DNA of 64,000 bases from CAVTSA01 sp963790575 (lineage in GTDB: Bacteria; Chloroflexota; Dormibacteria; Dormibacterales; Dormibacteraceae): the NCBI GenBank assembly GCA_963790575.1, contig CAWBPD010000012.1, forward strand, positions 434,001 through 498,000, given 5' to 3'. Made by a program: the position numbers and the translations under genes. Positions within the stretch are counted from its first letter, which is position 1; each line of letters opens with the position of its first letter. Shown here piece by piece: positions 48,336-56,674 of this stretch. Below the pieces are notes generated by a model. That model was not told the DNA's origin, did no database searches, and worked only from the letters and a program-made list of their open reading frames with translations.

Positions 48336-48577
48336 GCGTCGTCGGTCGTGTCCGGCAGCAGCTCCCGGACGTCCTTGAGGAGCGCTCGGTCGGCGGGGTG
48401 CCGGGACGCGATCGCGAGGGCCTCGGCCGCCGGCACGGTGCGACGGCGGCGCAACGGCACGATCTCCGCGACGGGCCGCCGGTCCACCGTGACGGTCAAA
48501 CGCTCACCCCCCTCGACGCGACGGAGCACCTCGCTGACCGTGTTGCGCAGCTCGCGAACAGAGACAGAGCGGTCCAC
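48332..48577 (-). CDS. Phd/YefM-type antitoxin
   Basis: About 81 residues: VSVRELRNTVSEVLRRVEGGERLTVTVDRRPVAEIVPL is the Phd/YefM DNA-binding domain, and the acidic C-terminus would bind the toxin. GTG 48577 lies six bases from TACGAT (48589-48584), favouring a leaderless start; an ATG at 48595 would put that box inside the gene. CACATGTG (48591-48598) upstream is a candidate operator half. The GGTGCACC repeat array begins about 30 bp upstream. Confidence 0.82.
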   Translation of the reverse strand: MDRSVSVRELRNTVSEVLRRVEGGERLTVTVDRRPVAEIVPLRRRRTVPAAEALAIASRHPADRALLKDVRELLPDTTDDA

Positions 48578-48603
48578 AGAGGGATCGTAGCACATGTGTA
48601 CGC

Positions 48604-48768
48604 ATATGGTGATGCACTACCGGGCCCTCGGAGGCACGGGATAAACCCCCGCTGGTGCACGTGCACCACCGGGCCCTTGAAGACGCGGGATAACCCCCGC
48701 TGGTGCACCACCGGGCCCTTGGAGGCACGGGATGACCCCCGCTGGTGCACCACCGGGCCCTTCGCAAG
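48604..48768. repeat. A-type array, four cores, one with an internal duplication
   Basis: Cores: a diverged GGTGATGCACTACC (48608-48621), a duplicated GGTGCACGTGCACC (48654-48667), then GGTGCACC centred at 48705.5 and 48747.5. The last three are 42 bp apart when counted from the second GTGCAC. The 20-mer CCCGCTGGTGCACCACCGGG recurs and is palindromic except for one pair. Linkers GGCCCTTGGAGGCACGGGAT and GGCCCTTGAAGACGCGGGAT are well conserved. It fills the divergent gap between the antitoxin and the MMPL gene. Confidence 0.9.
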
Positions 48769-48791
48769 CCCCGGTAGGCTCGCCCTGGATC

Positions 48792-50906
48792 GTGGAACGA
48801 GGTTGGACGGTGGCCGGTCGTTGGGGGGCGTTCGTGGCCCGGCGCCGCTTCTTCGTGCTCGGCGTCTGGCTGGTCGCCGTGGTTGCCCTCGGGGTGCTCG
48901 CCACCACCACCGCCCAACACCTGTCACCGGCCGGCTTCCAGACCGGCACCCCGGCGTCTGCGACCGCCGACACGGTCGCGCGGGTGTTCCCGCAGCGCAC
49001 CTCGCCGGTGGTGATGGTCGTCTTCTCGTCGCCTTCGACCCCGTTTACCGACCCCGCCTACCAAAGGCAGATCGCGGCCTGGGAGCAGAGCCTGCAGACG
49101 CTGGTGCGCGAGCAGCACGCGGGGATGACGGTGCAACCGGTGCCGGGCAAGGACGGGCGGACGTACGGCCTCTTCGTGGTAACCAACCGCAACGCCGCCA
49201 ACTATGTGGGGCTCGCCAGCCAGGTCCAGGCCATCCACCACCCGGGCCCGGCTCACATCTACATCGGCGGCCTGGCGCCGGTCTACAACTCGTTCATCCA
49301 GGACTCAGAGCAGGGCGTGGCGCGCTCGGAGGAGTACTCACTGCCGATCGCGCTCGTTCTCCTGCTGCTTGTCTTCGGTGGCGTCGTGGCCGGGCTGCTG
49401 CCCGTGATCACCGGCTTCTGCACGGTCAGCGTGGCGATCGGCGTGGTGGGCCTTATCGCCCGCACCCAAGAGGTCTCGATCTTCGCCCTCAACGTGAGCA
49501 CGATCCTGGGCCTCGGGCTCGGCATCGACTACTCGCTGCTGGTCGTGAACCGCTTCCGCGAGGAACTCCGGGCGGGCACCGAGCGCTCACAGGCGGTGGC
49601 GACGACGGTGGCGACGGCGGGGGTCGCGACCCTGATCTCCGGCTCCACGGTGGCGATCGGGTTCGGAGCGCTCATGCTCTCCCGGCTCAACGTGGTGTGG
49701 TCGATCGGCCTCGGCGGGGTGGTCGTGGTCGCGATCTCGGTCGTGTCCTCCCTGACGCTGATCCCGGCCCTGCTCGCACTGTTCGGGGGCGCGGTCGACC
49801 GCCTCGCGCTGCCGTTTGTGCGCGGCCGCGACACGCGACCTTTCTGGCACGGCCTGGCCTCGCTGGTGATGCGCCGGCCGGCGGTCTGGATCATCGCCGT
49901 CCTCTGTGTGATCGCCGTCCTCGTCTTCCCCGCCCGCAACCTGCTGCTGGGTGTCGAAGGTGTGGAGTCGCTGCCTCCCTCGGCCGATCCGGTGACGGCC
50001 CAGCGGCTGGCCCAGCAACACCTCGGCGTGCCGGTGCACGCGCCCACCCTGGTGGTGGTGCACGGCGTCCACACGCTCGGCGAGGCGGAGTACATGCAGG
50101 CTCGGATCGAGGCGGTGAGCGGCGGCCGCCCCGTGACCGGTCCGGCGTCGGTCCCGCCGCAGGCGTGGGACCTCTACCTGCGCGACGGCTACGCGATCTT
50201 CACCCTGACCCAGCCCGCCGCCGACAACTCGCCGGTCACCCACGCCTGGTTGAACCGGCTGCGCACGGCCCAGACGCCGCCCGGGGTGACACTCCAGGTC
50301 ACCGGCGAGGCCGCCATCTACCAGGACTACCTGGCCGCGCTGACCTCCGACTTCCCGAAGATCTTGCTCGCGGTCCTGGCGGGCACCTTGGTCCTGCTCG
50401 GGCTGGCGTTTCGCTCCGTCCTCCTCCCGATCAAGGCCGTGCTCATGAACCTGCTCTCGGTGGGCGCGGCGCTGGGGGTGCTGACCTGGGGCTTTCAGGA
50501 AGGGCACTTCGCCTCCGTCCTCGACTTTCAGCCCGTCGGGTTCGTGGACGCGACGCTCCCAGTCATCATCTTCGCGGCCCTGTTCGGGATCTCCATGGAT
50601 TACGAGGTGTTCCTGCTCAGCCGGATCCGGGAGGAGTGGGCGGCCGGTGCGTCGAACACCCGCGCGGTGGCAGTGGGGATGGAGCGGACGGGGCAGATCA
50701 TCACCTCGGCGGCGTTGATCCTGGTCGCCGTCTCCTCGACCCTCGCCCTCGCATCACTCACCCTGGACAAGGCGCTCGGGGTGAGCTTCGCCGTCGCCAT
50801 CGTGGTCGACGCGACGTTGATCCGCCTGCTTCTGGTGCCGGCTCTGATGCGTGTGCTCGGCGATCTCAACTGGTGGCCGATCCGGCACCGACCCCGGTTG
50901 GATTGA
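48792..50906 (+). CDS. MMPL-family RND transporter
   Basis: About 704 residues with 12 predicted TM helices in two repeats, each with a large external loop. GLGLGIDYSLLVVNRFREEL (first half) and GISMDYEVFLLSRIREEW (second half) carry the proton-relay Asp-Tyr pairs of MMPL proteins. Probably exports lipids or hydrophobic compounds. GTG 48792 is preferred, with TAGGCT at 48775-48780; the frame extends upstream to 48732, but those codons are repeat DNA. GTG 48810 is also possible. Confidence 0.87.
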   Translation: MERGWTVAGRWGAFVARRRFFVLGVWLVAVVALGVLATTTAQHLSPAGFQTGTPASATADTVARVFPQRTSPVVMVVFSSPSTPFTDPAYQRQIAAWEQSLQTLVREQHAGMTVQPVPGKDGRTYGLFVVTNRNAANYVGLASQVQAIHHPGPAHIYIGGLAPVYNSFIQDSEQGVARSEEYSLPIALVLLLLVFGGVVAGLLPVITGFCTVSVAIGVVGLIARTQEVSIFALNVSTILGLGLGIDYSLLVVNRFREELRAGTERSQAVATTVATAGVATLISGSTVAIGFGALMLSRLNVVWSIGLGGVVVVAISVVSSLTLIPALLALFGGAVDRLALPFVRGRDTRPFWHGLASLVMRRPAVWIIAVLCVIAVLVFPARNLLLGVEGVESLPPSADPVTAQRLAQQHLGVPVHAPTLVVVHGVHTLGEAEYMQARIEAVSGGRPVTGPASVPPQAWDLYLRDGYAIFTLTQPAADNSPVTHAWLNRLRTAQTPPGVTLQVTGEAAIYQDYLAALTSDFPKILLAVLAGTLVLLGLAFRSVLLPIKAVLMNLLSVGAALGVLTWGFQEGHFASVLDFQPVGFVDATLPVIIFAALFGISMDYEVFLLSRIREEWAAGASNTRAVAVGMERTGQIITSAALILVAVSSTLALASLTLDKALGVSFAVAIVVDATLIRLLLVPALMRVLGDLNWWPIRHRPRLD

Positions 50907-50915
50907 GCGGACCGG

Positions 50916-51380
50916 TTATTCGGTCTTCCGCGAGGGAGCCACCACCTGGAGGTCGAACGAGCCCTGGGTGGAGCCGGTGTTGGCGACCACGCCCCAACAG
51001 CCGGCCTTGGGAAAGACGAGTTGTGAGTCGTAGACCGAGTCGCTGCCCGAGACGTTGGTCTTGGGGACCGTCTTGGTGAAGTGCGTCCCCTCGACGTTGA
51101 TGCCGGCCACGATCTGCAGGTTGGGCCCGGCGGCGTCGTTCTGGACGAACCAGGCGATCCGCGTCGCCTGATGCGCGTAGACCGTCTTCCCGCTCTGCAG
51201 ATAGGCGATGATCCCGGACTGGCTGGGGCTGGGCTGGATGCGAGGTTGCTTACCGCTGACCGTGATCGGTGACGCCGAGCAGAGGTCGGAGGTGTTGCCC
51301 GGTGCGAGCCCGCAGGCGCTGACCGCCAGCACGCAGAACAACAGCACGGCGCAGACCGGCGCCGCCACCAGCTTCAGCAT
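50916..51380 (-). CDS. Predicted lipoprotein, unknown function
   Basis: 154 residues: an N-terminal signal of about 22 residues with lipobox LAVSAC (Cys23). The remainder reads as a small beta-sandwich: SGIIAYLQSGKTVYAHQATRIAWFVQND, and a C-terminal GCWGVVANTGSTQGSFDLQVVAP typical of extracellular Ig-like folds. Convergent with the MMPL gene, with only 9 bp between stops. No family recognised. Confidence 0.7.
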   Translation of the reverse strand: MLKLVAAPVCAVLLFCVLAVSACGLAPGNTSDLCSASPITVSGKQPRIQPSPSQSGIIAYLQSGKTVYAHQATRIAWFVQNDAAGPNLQIVAGINVEGTHFTKTVPKTNVSGSDSVYDSQLVFPKAGCWGVVANTGSTQGSFDLQVVAPSRKTE

Positions 51381-51389
51381 CTGGTCCGA

Positions 51390-52617
51390 CTATGGCAGGG
51401 CGGCGGCCCGCCGCCTCCCCCCGATCTGAATCCGGCGCAGGACCAGGGCGGCGGCGCAGCCGATCACGATCAGGGCGGCGGCGCTCCAGAATGCGGCCGG
51501 CGGTGCGATTCCGTACAGGCCGCCCGCAGTCAGGGCGCCCAATGCCTCGGCGCCGTAGGAGGCGCTCTGGAAAGCGCCCTGCGTCCTGCCCTGGGCTCCC
51601 GGTGGCGCCGCCTCGCTGACCCCCGTCAAGAGCGCCGGGTTGCTGGGCAGCGTCATCGCCCCCTCCAGGAGTCCGAGCAGGATCAGAAGCAGAACCGAGG
51701 TGAGGAGGGGGTAGATGGCCAGGAAGATCGCGAAGGCGAGGATCGAGACGATCGCCGTTCGCAGCCTCCCGAACCGGTCCACGAACCTGCCCGCGAGACC
51801 ACCCAGGAAGACGAGCGGGATGCCATAGGTGGCGAAGGAGATCCCGACCTCGAAATAGGTCGCGCCGCGGCTGGTCAGGTAGAGGCTCCATACGGTGTCG
51901 TAGGTCGCGAACGCCCAGCCCAGCGGCATCGCCAGCGCGAGGAAGGGCGCCAGCCGCCAGAGGACGGGGCCGACCTGAAAGGGAGCCGTCTCCTGGGACC
52001 GGCGAGCGGCTACTACCCCGGGGCCCGTGCACGGCGGGGAGGAACAGCATCATCCCGGTCGCGAGCAGGCAGAAGAACGTGCCGACCCAGAAGACCGCGC
52101 CCAGGTTGAAGCCGGCCACCAGACCGCCGACCGCGGGCCCCAGGACGAGCCCCACCATGTCGGAGGAGCGCAGCATCCCGAAGGCGCGCGCCCGCCGGGA
52201 GCCGGCGAGGTCGGCGATCATCGCCGCCGCCGCGGGCAGGTAGGCACCGGCGGCGAAGGCGTGGACCACCCGCAGCGCGATCAGAAACCAGACCGGGAGC
52301 GGCAGCAAGTACAGAGGAAAGACCAGGGCGTACGCGAGCAGGGCGCCCACGATCACCGGCTTGCGGCCGATGCGATCGGCCAGCCAGCCGCCGGGGTACT
52401 GTGCCAGCGCCCGCCCGACGACGCCGCCGGCGAACACGAGACCGACGAGGAACGCGCCCCCGCCGCGCGACCGGATGAACAGAGGAAGGATCGGGAGGAA
52501 GAAACCGATCCCGATCCCGGTCAGGGCGTTTCCGGCGAGGAGGGTCCAGAGCGTGCGCCGGTCGAGGCCCGGCACCGCGGCATCCGTCGAGGGCGCTTCG
52601 TCGTCGAAGCGTCCCAC
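51390..52617 (-). pseudogene. MFS transporter interrupted by a frameshift
   Basis: The N-terminal half (from GTG 52617; TLLAGNALTGIGIGFFLPILPLF, ADRIGRKPVIVGALLAYA) runs into the wrong frame after FLPAVHGPRG. The C-terminal half (APFQVGPVLWRLAPFLALAMPLGWAF onward to 51390) continues one base out of phase, the switch lying in the run CCCCGGGGCCC around 52016-52026. Removing one base of the run would restore about 408 residues. It may be a real pseudogene, a sequencing error in a homopolymer, or rarely a programmed shift. TAGGAT lies seven bases before the GTG (leaderless). Confidence 0.75.
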
Positions 52618-52675
52618 CCGGGCGATCCTACGAGAGGCTCGTCCCGCCCCGCCGGCCGGCTCCCGGGGTAGGCGC

Positions 52676-52745
52676 AAACCCCCGATTGCCGGCACTCAGG
52701 CCTCGCAGAGCGCACGCAGACCCCCGATCGCCGGCACTCGGGCCT
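52676..52745. repeat. B-type paired palindrome, second locus
   Basis: CCCCGATTGCCGGCACTCAG (52680-52699) and CCCCGATCGCCGGCACTCGG (52722-52741), 42 bp apart, match the core in the DUF35 gene 40 kb away with slightly decayed palindromes. The linker GGCCTCGCAGAGCGCACGCA repeats after the second core as GGCCTCGCAGAGCGCGC. It lies between the PPOX gene end and the MFS gene start. Confidence 0.88.
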
Positions 52746-52765
52746 CGCAGAGCGCGCCAGGCCCC

Positions 52766-53191
52766 CTAGTCGGCGATCGCGTCCAGAGCGGTGACCCGGT
52801 GGGGAGTGACCCGCACCGCCAGTTCGCCGGGCACGCCGTTGCGAGCCCCGAACTCCTCGGCACGCTCCCCGCCCATATAGCGCCCGCCGACGATGGTCGC
52901 CACGCGCCGCACCTCGGAGAGGTCATCGCTCGTGACGGCGCGACCCTGGATGGACACGTAGGCGTAGGGCGGTGCCTCCAGGTCGACGCAGAGCGCCACC
53001 CGCGAGTCGCGCGCCAACGCGCGGGCCTTGAGCGTGGAGGCGGCGGTGGTAAAGACGAGGTCGTCTCCTTCGAGCGCGAACCAGACCGGGACCACGAACG
53101 GCTGCCCGTCCGCGCGTGTCAACGCCAGCTTCGCGGTGCGCGTCCCCTCGGCCAGGAACGCGTGCCACTCCTGCCGCGACATCTCACGCAT
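52766..53191 (-). CDS. PPOX-class F420/FMN-dependent split-barrel protein
   Basis: 141 residues: HAFLAEGTRTAKLALTRADGQPFVVPVWFAL, the VFTTAASTLKARALARDSRVALCVD core and the C-terminal RVTPHRVTALD match flavin/deazaflavin-dependent oxidoreductases (FDOR-B, Rv1155-like). Such proteins reduce small molecules with F420H2 or FMN. It stands alone between a pseudogene and the osmoprotectant ATPase. The exact cofactor is not decidable by eye. Confidence 0.8.
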   Translation of the reverse strand: MREMSRQEWHAFLAEGTRTAKLALTRADGQPFVVPVWFALEGDDLVFTTAASTLKARALARDSRVALCVDLEAPPYAYVSIQGRAVTSDDLSEVRRVATIVGGRYMGGERAEEFGARNGVPGELAVRVTPHRVTALDAIAD

Positions 53192-53198
53192 GGTGCGA

Positions 53199-54170
53199 TC
53201 AGACCTTGGCGGTGCCGGCGGTGTCCAGGTTGGTCTCCGCCGTCTCCAGCAGGCGCCGCACCGTCAGCACGCCGGGCGGGCGCCCGTCGGAGCGAACCCG
53301 CACCCGGCTGGTGTCATTGAGGAGCATGGCCGAGAGCGCGTCGGCCAGCGTGCCCGTGCCCTTCACCTCCGGGATCTCCGCGGCGCCGTCGTCGTCTTCC
53401 AGGTGAGCGAGCTCGATGGGGAGCACGGCGAGCCGCTTCTGGGCGCGATCCGGCCCCAGAAAGCGAGCCACGAACTCGGTGGCGGGCTGGCCCAGGATGC
53501 GAGCCGGCGCGTCGTACTGCTCCAGGACCCCGCCCTGACGCAAGAGGGCGATGCGGTCCCCCATCTTCACCGCCTCGTCGATGTCGTGGGTGACGAAGGC
53601 GATCGTCTTCCGCACCTCGCGTTGGATGCGCAAGAACTCATCCTGCAGCGACTCGCGAGTCACCCGGTCGATGGCCCCGAAGGGCTCGTCCATCAGCAGC
53701 ACCGGTGGATCGGCGGCGAGGGCCCGGGCCACGCCGACGCGCTGCTGCTGACCACCCGAGAGCTGGGCCGGGTAGCGCCGGGCGTAGACGCCGGGGTCAA
53801 GACCGACCAGCTCCATCAGCTCGTTCACGCGCCTGGTGACCCGCCGTTTGTCCCAGCCCAGCAGGCGGGGGACCGTGCCCACGTTGTCGGCGATGGTGAG
53901 GTGAGGGAAGAGGCCGGTCTGCTGGATCACGTAGCCCATGGACAGCCGGAGCTTCACCGGGTCCATCGCCATCACGTCCTGTCCGTCGTGGAGGATCTGC
54001 CCCGAGGTGGGCTCCACCATCCGGTTGATCATCCGCAGCGTGGTCGTCTTGCCGCACCCCGAAGGGCCGACCAGCATGCAGGTCTCGCCGGTCTCGATCG
54101 TCAGCGACAGGTCGTGCACGGCGTTCTGGCCGTCCCCGTACTGCTTGCTGACAGAAACCAGCTCCAGCAT
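53199..54170 (-). CDS. Osmoprotectant ABC transporter ATPase (OpuCA/ProV-like)
   Basis: 323 residues: Walker A VGPSGCGKTTT (34-44), LSGGQQQRVGVARAL, LLMDEPFGAID, and MVEPTSGQILHDGQDV, all typical of quaternary-amine transporters. The C-terminal 80 residues resemble a worn CBS-like domain (GTLADALSAMLLNDTSRVRVRSDG) that in this family senses ionic strength. It is divergent from its two permeases and binding protein; the 22-bp palindrome abuts its ATG. Confidence 0.9.
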   Translation of the reverse strand: MLELVSVSKQYGDGQNAVHDLSLTIETGETCMLVGPSGCGKTTTLRMINRMVEPTSGQILHDGQDVMAMDPVKLRLSMGYVIQQTGLFPHLTIADNVGTVPRLLGWDKRRVTRRVNELMELVGLDPGVYARRYPAQLSGGQQQRVGVARALAADPPVLLMDEPFGAIDRVTRESLQDEFLRIQREVRKTIAFVTHDIDEAVKMGDRIALLRQGGVLEQYDAPARILGQPATEFVARFLGPDRAQKRLAVLPIELAHLEDDDGAAEIPEVKGTGTLADALSAMLLNDTSRVRVRSDGRPPGVLTVRRLLETAETNLDTAGTAKV

Positions 54171-54192
54171 GGTTCGGTAACGTTACCGAACC
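54171..54192. promoter_or_regulatory. Perfect 22-bp palindrome between the divergent osmoprotectant genes
   Basis: GGTTCGGTAAC followed directly by its exact reverse complement. It starts one base after the ATPase start codon (minus strand) and lies 60 bp before the permease start. Length and perfection suit a dimeric repressor such as GbsR, TetR/BetI or LacI type; no regulator gene is adjacent. Confidence 0.75.
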
Positions 54193-54251
54193 GCGGTGAA
54201 GGCTCCATCGCGGACGTGTCTCGATCTTGATCCGCGACCGACGAAGGAGGG

Positions 54252-54914
54252 GTGGTGACTCCGGCGCAGTGGGCGGCCTCGTGGCTCGACCTTCCGTGGC
54301 TGGCTCAAAACGCGGGCCAGATCGCGGCGTACCTGGTGCAGCACATCGAGCTGACGGTGCTGGCGGTGGCGATCGGCCTCCTGATCTCGATCCCCGCCGG
54401 GTTCGTGGCCTGGCGCGTATCAGCGTTGCGCGGGCCCCTGCTGGGGACGGCGGGCGTCCTCTACACGATCCCCTCGCTGGCCCTGTTCGCGCTGCTGGTG
54501 CCGTTCACCGGGTTGTCCACCCTGACGGCCGAGATCGGCCTGGTCGCGTACACCCTGCTGATCCTGATGCGCAACGTGGTGGTGGGTCTGGACGGCGTCT
54601 CGCCCGCGGTCCGGGACGCCGCCGTCGGGATGGGCTACCGCCCGCTGCGGCGCTTTCTCTCGGTCGATCTGCCGCTGGCCCTCCCCGTGATCATCGCCGG
54701 CGTGCGCATCGCCACCGTGACCACCATCGGGCTCGTGACCATCACGGCGCTCATCGGCGAGGGTGGCCTGGGACAGATGCTGACCCTGGGGCTCATCAAT
54801 GAGTTCAAAACGGAGATCTGGGTCGGCGGCCTGCTCTGCGTGGTGCTGGCCGTCCTGGCTGACGTCGGGCTGGCGCAGCTGCAGCGAGTGCTGACACCCT
54901 GGAGCCGCGCCTGA
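54252..54914 (+). CDS. Osmoprotectant ABC permease (OpuCB/ProW-like)
   Basis: 220 residues with five to six TM helices. ISIPAGFVAWR, YTIPSLALFALLVPF and the EAA loop VRDAAVGMGYRPLRRFLSVDLPLALPVIIAGVRIA are typical. Starts at 54252 (GTG) or 54255 (GTG); AGGAGG is just upstream and fits the second slightly better. Its stop overlaps the next permease (TGATG). Confidence 0.9.
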   Translation: MVTPAQWAASWLDLPWLAQNAGQIAAYLVQHIELTVLAVAIGLLISIPAGFVAWRVSALRGPLLGTAGVLYTIPSLALFALLVPFTGLSTLTAEIGLVAYTLLILMRNVVVGLDGVSPAVRDAAVGMGYRPLRRFLSVDLPLALPVIIAGVRIATVTTIGLVTITALIGEGGLGQMLTLGLINEFKTEIWVGGLLCVVLAVLADVGLAQLQRVLTPWSRA

Positions 54915-55642
54915 TGGGCCTGCTGACAGAGCTGGCGCACTGGTTCGCCACCCCCGCGAACTGGCGGGGCACGACCGGCGTCCCCACCCTGGTCGGGCAG
55001 CACGTCCTCATGTCCCTGGCGGCGACCCTGATCGCGATGGCGCTCGCGCTGCCGATCGGGGTCGGCCTCGGGCACGTGGGGAGGGGTGGCCTGCTCGCGA
55101 TCAACGTGACCAATGTCGGCCGCGCCATCCCCTCCTTCGCGCTGATGGTGTTCTTCGTGCTCGTCTTCGGCCTGGGGACGGCTCCGACCTTGATCGCGCT
55201 GATCGTGCTCGCCGTCCCTCCCGTGATCACGAACGCCTACCAGGGCATGCGCAGCGTGGACCGGGAGCTGGTCGACGCGGCCCGGGGTCTGGGTATGACC
55301 GAATGGCAGCTCCTGCGGCAGGTGGAGGTCCCGGTCGCGATCCCGGTCATCATGGCGGGAGTGCGCACGGCCGGCGTCCAGGTGGTCGCCACCGCGACCC
55401 TGGGCGCCTACGTAGCGTGGGGAGGACTCGGCCTCTTGATCGAGCAGGGCCTCAACACGGCCACCGGCTACTCGGAGTTGCTCGCGGGGGCGATCCTGGT
55501 CGCGCTGCTCGCGGGCGTCACCGAGGGATTGCTGGCGCTGTTGCAGCGGTTACTGACCCCAGCCGGGTTGCGTAAGGTGGGCGCTTCGCGTGCCGCCGGC
55601 GCGGCCGAATCGTCCGCATCCAGCAACCGGGCGGCCGCCTGA
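54914..55642 (+). CDS. Osmoprotectant ABC permease (OpuCD/ProW-like)
   Basis: 242 residues; same architecture as the upstream permease (RAIPSFALMVFFVLVFGLG, EAA-like loop DAARGLGMTEWQLLRQVEVPVAIPVIMAGVRTA). An Ala/Ser-rich tail follows. The pair of distinct permeases is characteristic of OpuC-type systems rather than OpuA. 25 bp before the binding-protein gene. Confidence 0.9.
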   Translation: MGLLTELAHWFATPANWRGTTGVPTLVGQHVLMSLAATLIAMALALPIGVGLGHVGRGGLLAINVTNVGRAIPSFALMVFFVLVFGLGTAPTLIALIVLAVPPVITNAYQGMRSVDRELVDAARGLGMTEWQLLRQVEVPVAIPVIMAGVRTAGVQVVATATLGAYVAWGGLGLLIEQGLNTATGYSELLAGAILVALLAGVTEGLLALLQRLLTPAGLRKVGASRAAGAAESSASSNRAAA

Positions 55643-55667
55643 GGCCGGCTCGCAAAGGAGAAACGCG

Positions 55668-56591
55668 ATGAAGAAGGTGGCCTACCGGGCCCTGCTGTCC
55701 GCGGTGCTCGGCCTCAGCCTGATCGCCGCGGCCTGCGGGTCGTCCGGCGGAGGTGCGGGCGGGAGCAAGGGGACGGTCACCATCGGTTCCCAGAACTTCT
55801 CAGAGAACGTGACGCTGGGCTACATCTACGGCGGGGCGCTCGCGGACGATGGGTACACCGTCAACTACAAGCCGAACCTGGGTGCGCGCTCGGTCCTGGC
55901 GCCGGCGCTGGAGAGCGGGACCATCACCATGTATCCGGGCTACAGCGCCAGCGAGCTCGGCTACTACTCGGGGAACGCCAACCTCGAGACCACCAGCGCG
56001 CAGACCAACGTGCAGCGCCTCAACAACTACCTCAGGAAGAAGGGCCTGATCGCGCTCAACGTCTCGCAGGCGGCGGACGAGAACGCCTTTGCCGTCACCG
56101 GCGCAACCTCGCAGAAGTACCACCTGACCAGCCTCGACCAGCTGACGCCGATCGCCGGTCAGCTGACTCTTGGTGGGCCGGTCGACTGCCCGCCCCGAAA
56201 TGACTGCCTGGCCGGGCTCCAGAACGTCTACGGCGCGCACTTCCAGAGCTTCAAGCCGCTGGACGCCGACGGTCCGCTCACCCACACCGCGCTGCAGCAG
56301 GACCAGATCCAGGTCGCGGTGGTCTTCAGCAGCGACGCCATCATCGGACAGGACCATTGGGTGATCCTGAAGGACCCCAAACACATTTCCGTGGCCGACC
56401 AGGTGGTGCCTCTGATCAACTCCAAGAAGATCGGAACGTCCGGCCAGTCGAAGCTGAACGAGGTCTCGTCGAAGCTGACCACCGCGCAGCTGGTGCAGCT
56501 CAACACGCAGGTCTCGGTCAACGAGGAGGCGCCCCAGCAGGCGGCCCAGACCTGGCTCAAGAACCACGGGTTCAGCGGCAAGACCACCTAG
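55668..56591 (+). CDS. Osmoprotectant-binding lipoprotein (OpuCC/OsmF-like)
   Basis: 307 residues with lipobox SLIAAAC, then TVTIGSQNFSENVTLGYIYGGALADDGYTVNY, MYPGYSAS and a C-terminal region typical of QAT-family glycine-betaine/choline/carnitine receptors. A Cys pair (VDCPPRNDC) near residue 180 recalls a disulphide found in the family. AAAGGAG precedes ATG 55668. Completes the transporter operon and is followed by a strong hairpin. Confidence 0.9.
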   Translation: MKKVAYRALLSAVLGLSLIAAACGSSGGGAGGSKGTVTIGSQNFSENVTLGYIYGGALADDGYTVNYKPNLGARSVLAPALESGTITMYPGYSASELGYYSGNANLETTSAQTNVQRLNNYLRKKGLIALNVSQAADENAFAVTGATSQKYHLTSLDQLTPIAGQLTLGGPVDCPPRNDCLAGLQNVYGAHFQSFKPLDADGPLTHTALQQDQIQVAVVFSSDAIIGQDHWVILKDPKHISVADQVVPLINSKKIGTSGQSKLNEVSSKLTTAQLVQLNTQVSVNEEAPQQAAQTWLKNHGFSGKTT

Positions 56592-56602
56592 CCGGCACGC
56601 AG

Positions 56603-56674
56603 CCAGGAAGGGCCATCCGTCGAGAGATGGCCCTTCCTGGTCCGGGATTTCGGTACATCTGTCGACAGATGGCC
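56603..56674. repeat. D-type paired palindrome (CATC-GTCGA-GATG cores, 42-bp spacing) with strong hairpin
   Basis: A perfect 15-bp stem (CCAGGAAGGGCCATC, 56603-56617, with 56626-56640) surrounds CATCCGTCGAGAGATG; a second core, the perfect 16-base palindrome CATCTGTCGACAGATG, is at 56656-56671. Core-to-core distance is exactly 42 bp. The linker GGCCCTTCCTGGTCCGGGAT resembles the A-type linker. It probably terminates the osmoprotectant operon. The second core contains the start of the lipoate-ligase gene. Confidence 0.85.

Noticed and set aside
48604..48768. A small transposon-derived repeat (IS end or MITE) with terminal repeats and a target duplication
   Set aside because: No flanking direct duplications or transposase seen; the same core occurs in one, two or four tandem units, unlike MITEs. 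Mobility remains possible but is not shown.
48732..48791. The first 20 codons of the MMPL frame (MTPAGAPPG...)
   Set aside because: They are translated repeat DNA; a start near 48792 or 48810 with a TAGGCT box upstream is more likely.
51250..52695. One continuous 481-residue MFS protein
   Set aside because: Only its first half looks like MFS; the second half becomes Arg/Ala-rich nonsense exactly where the correct MFS continuation appears in another frame, so a frameshift was called instead.
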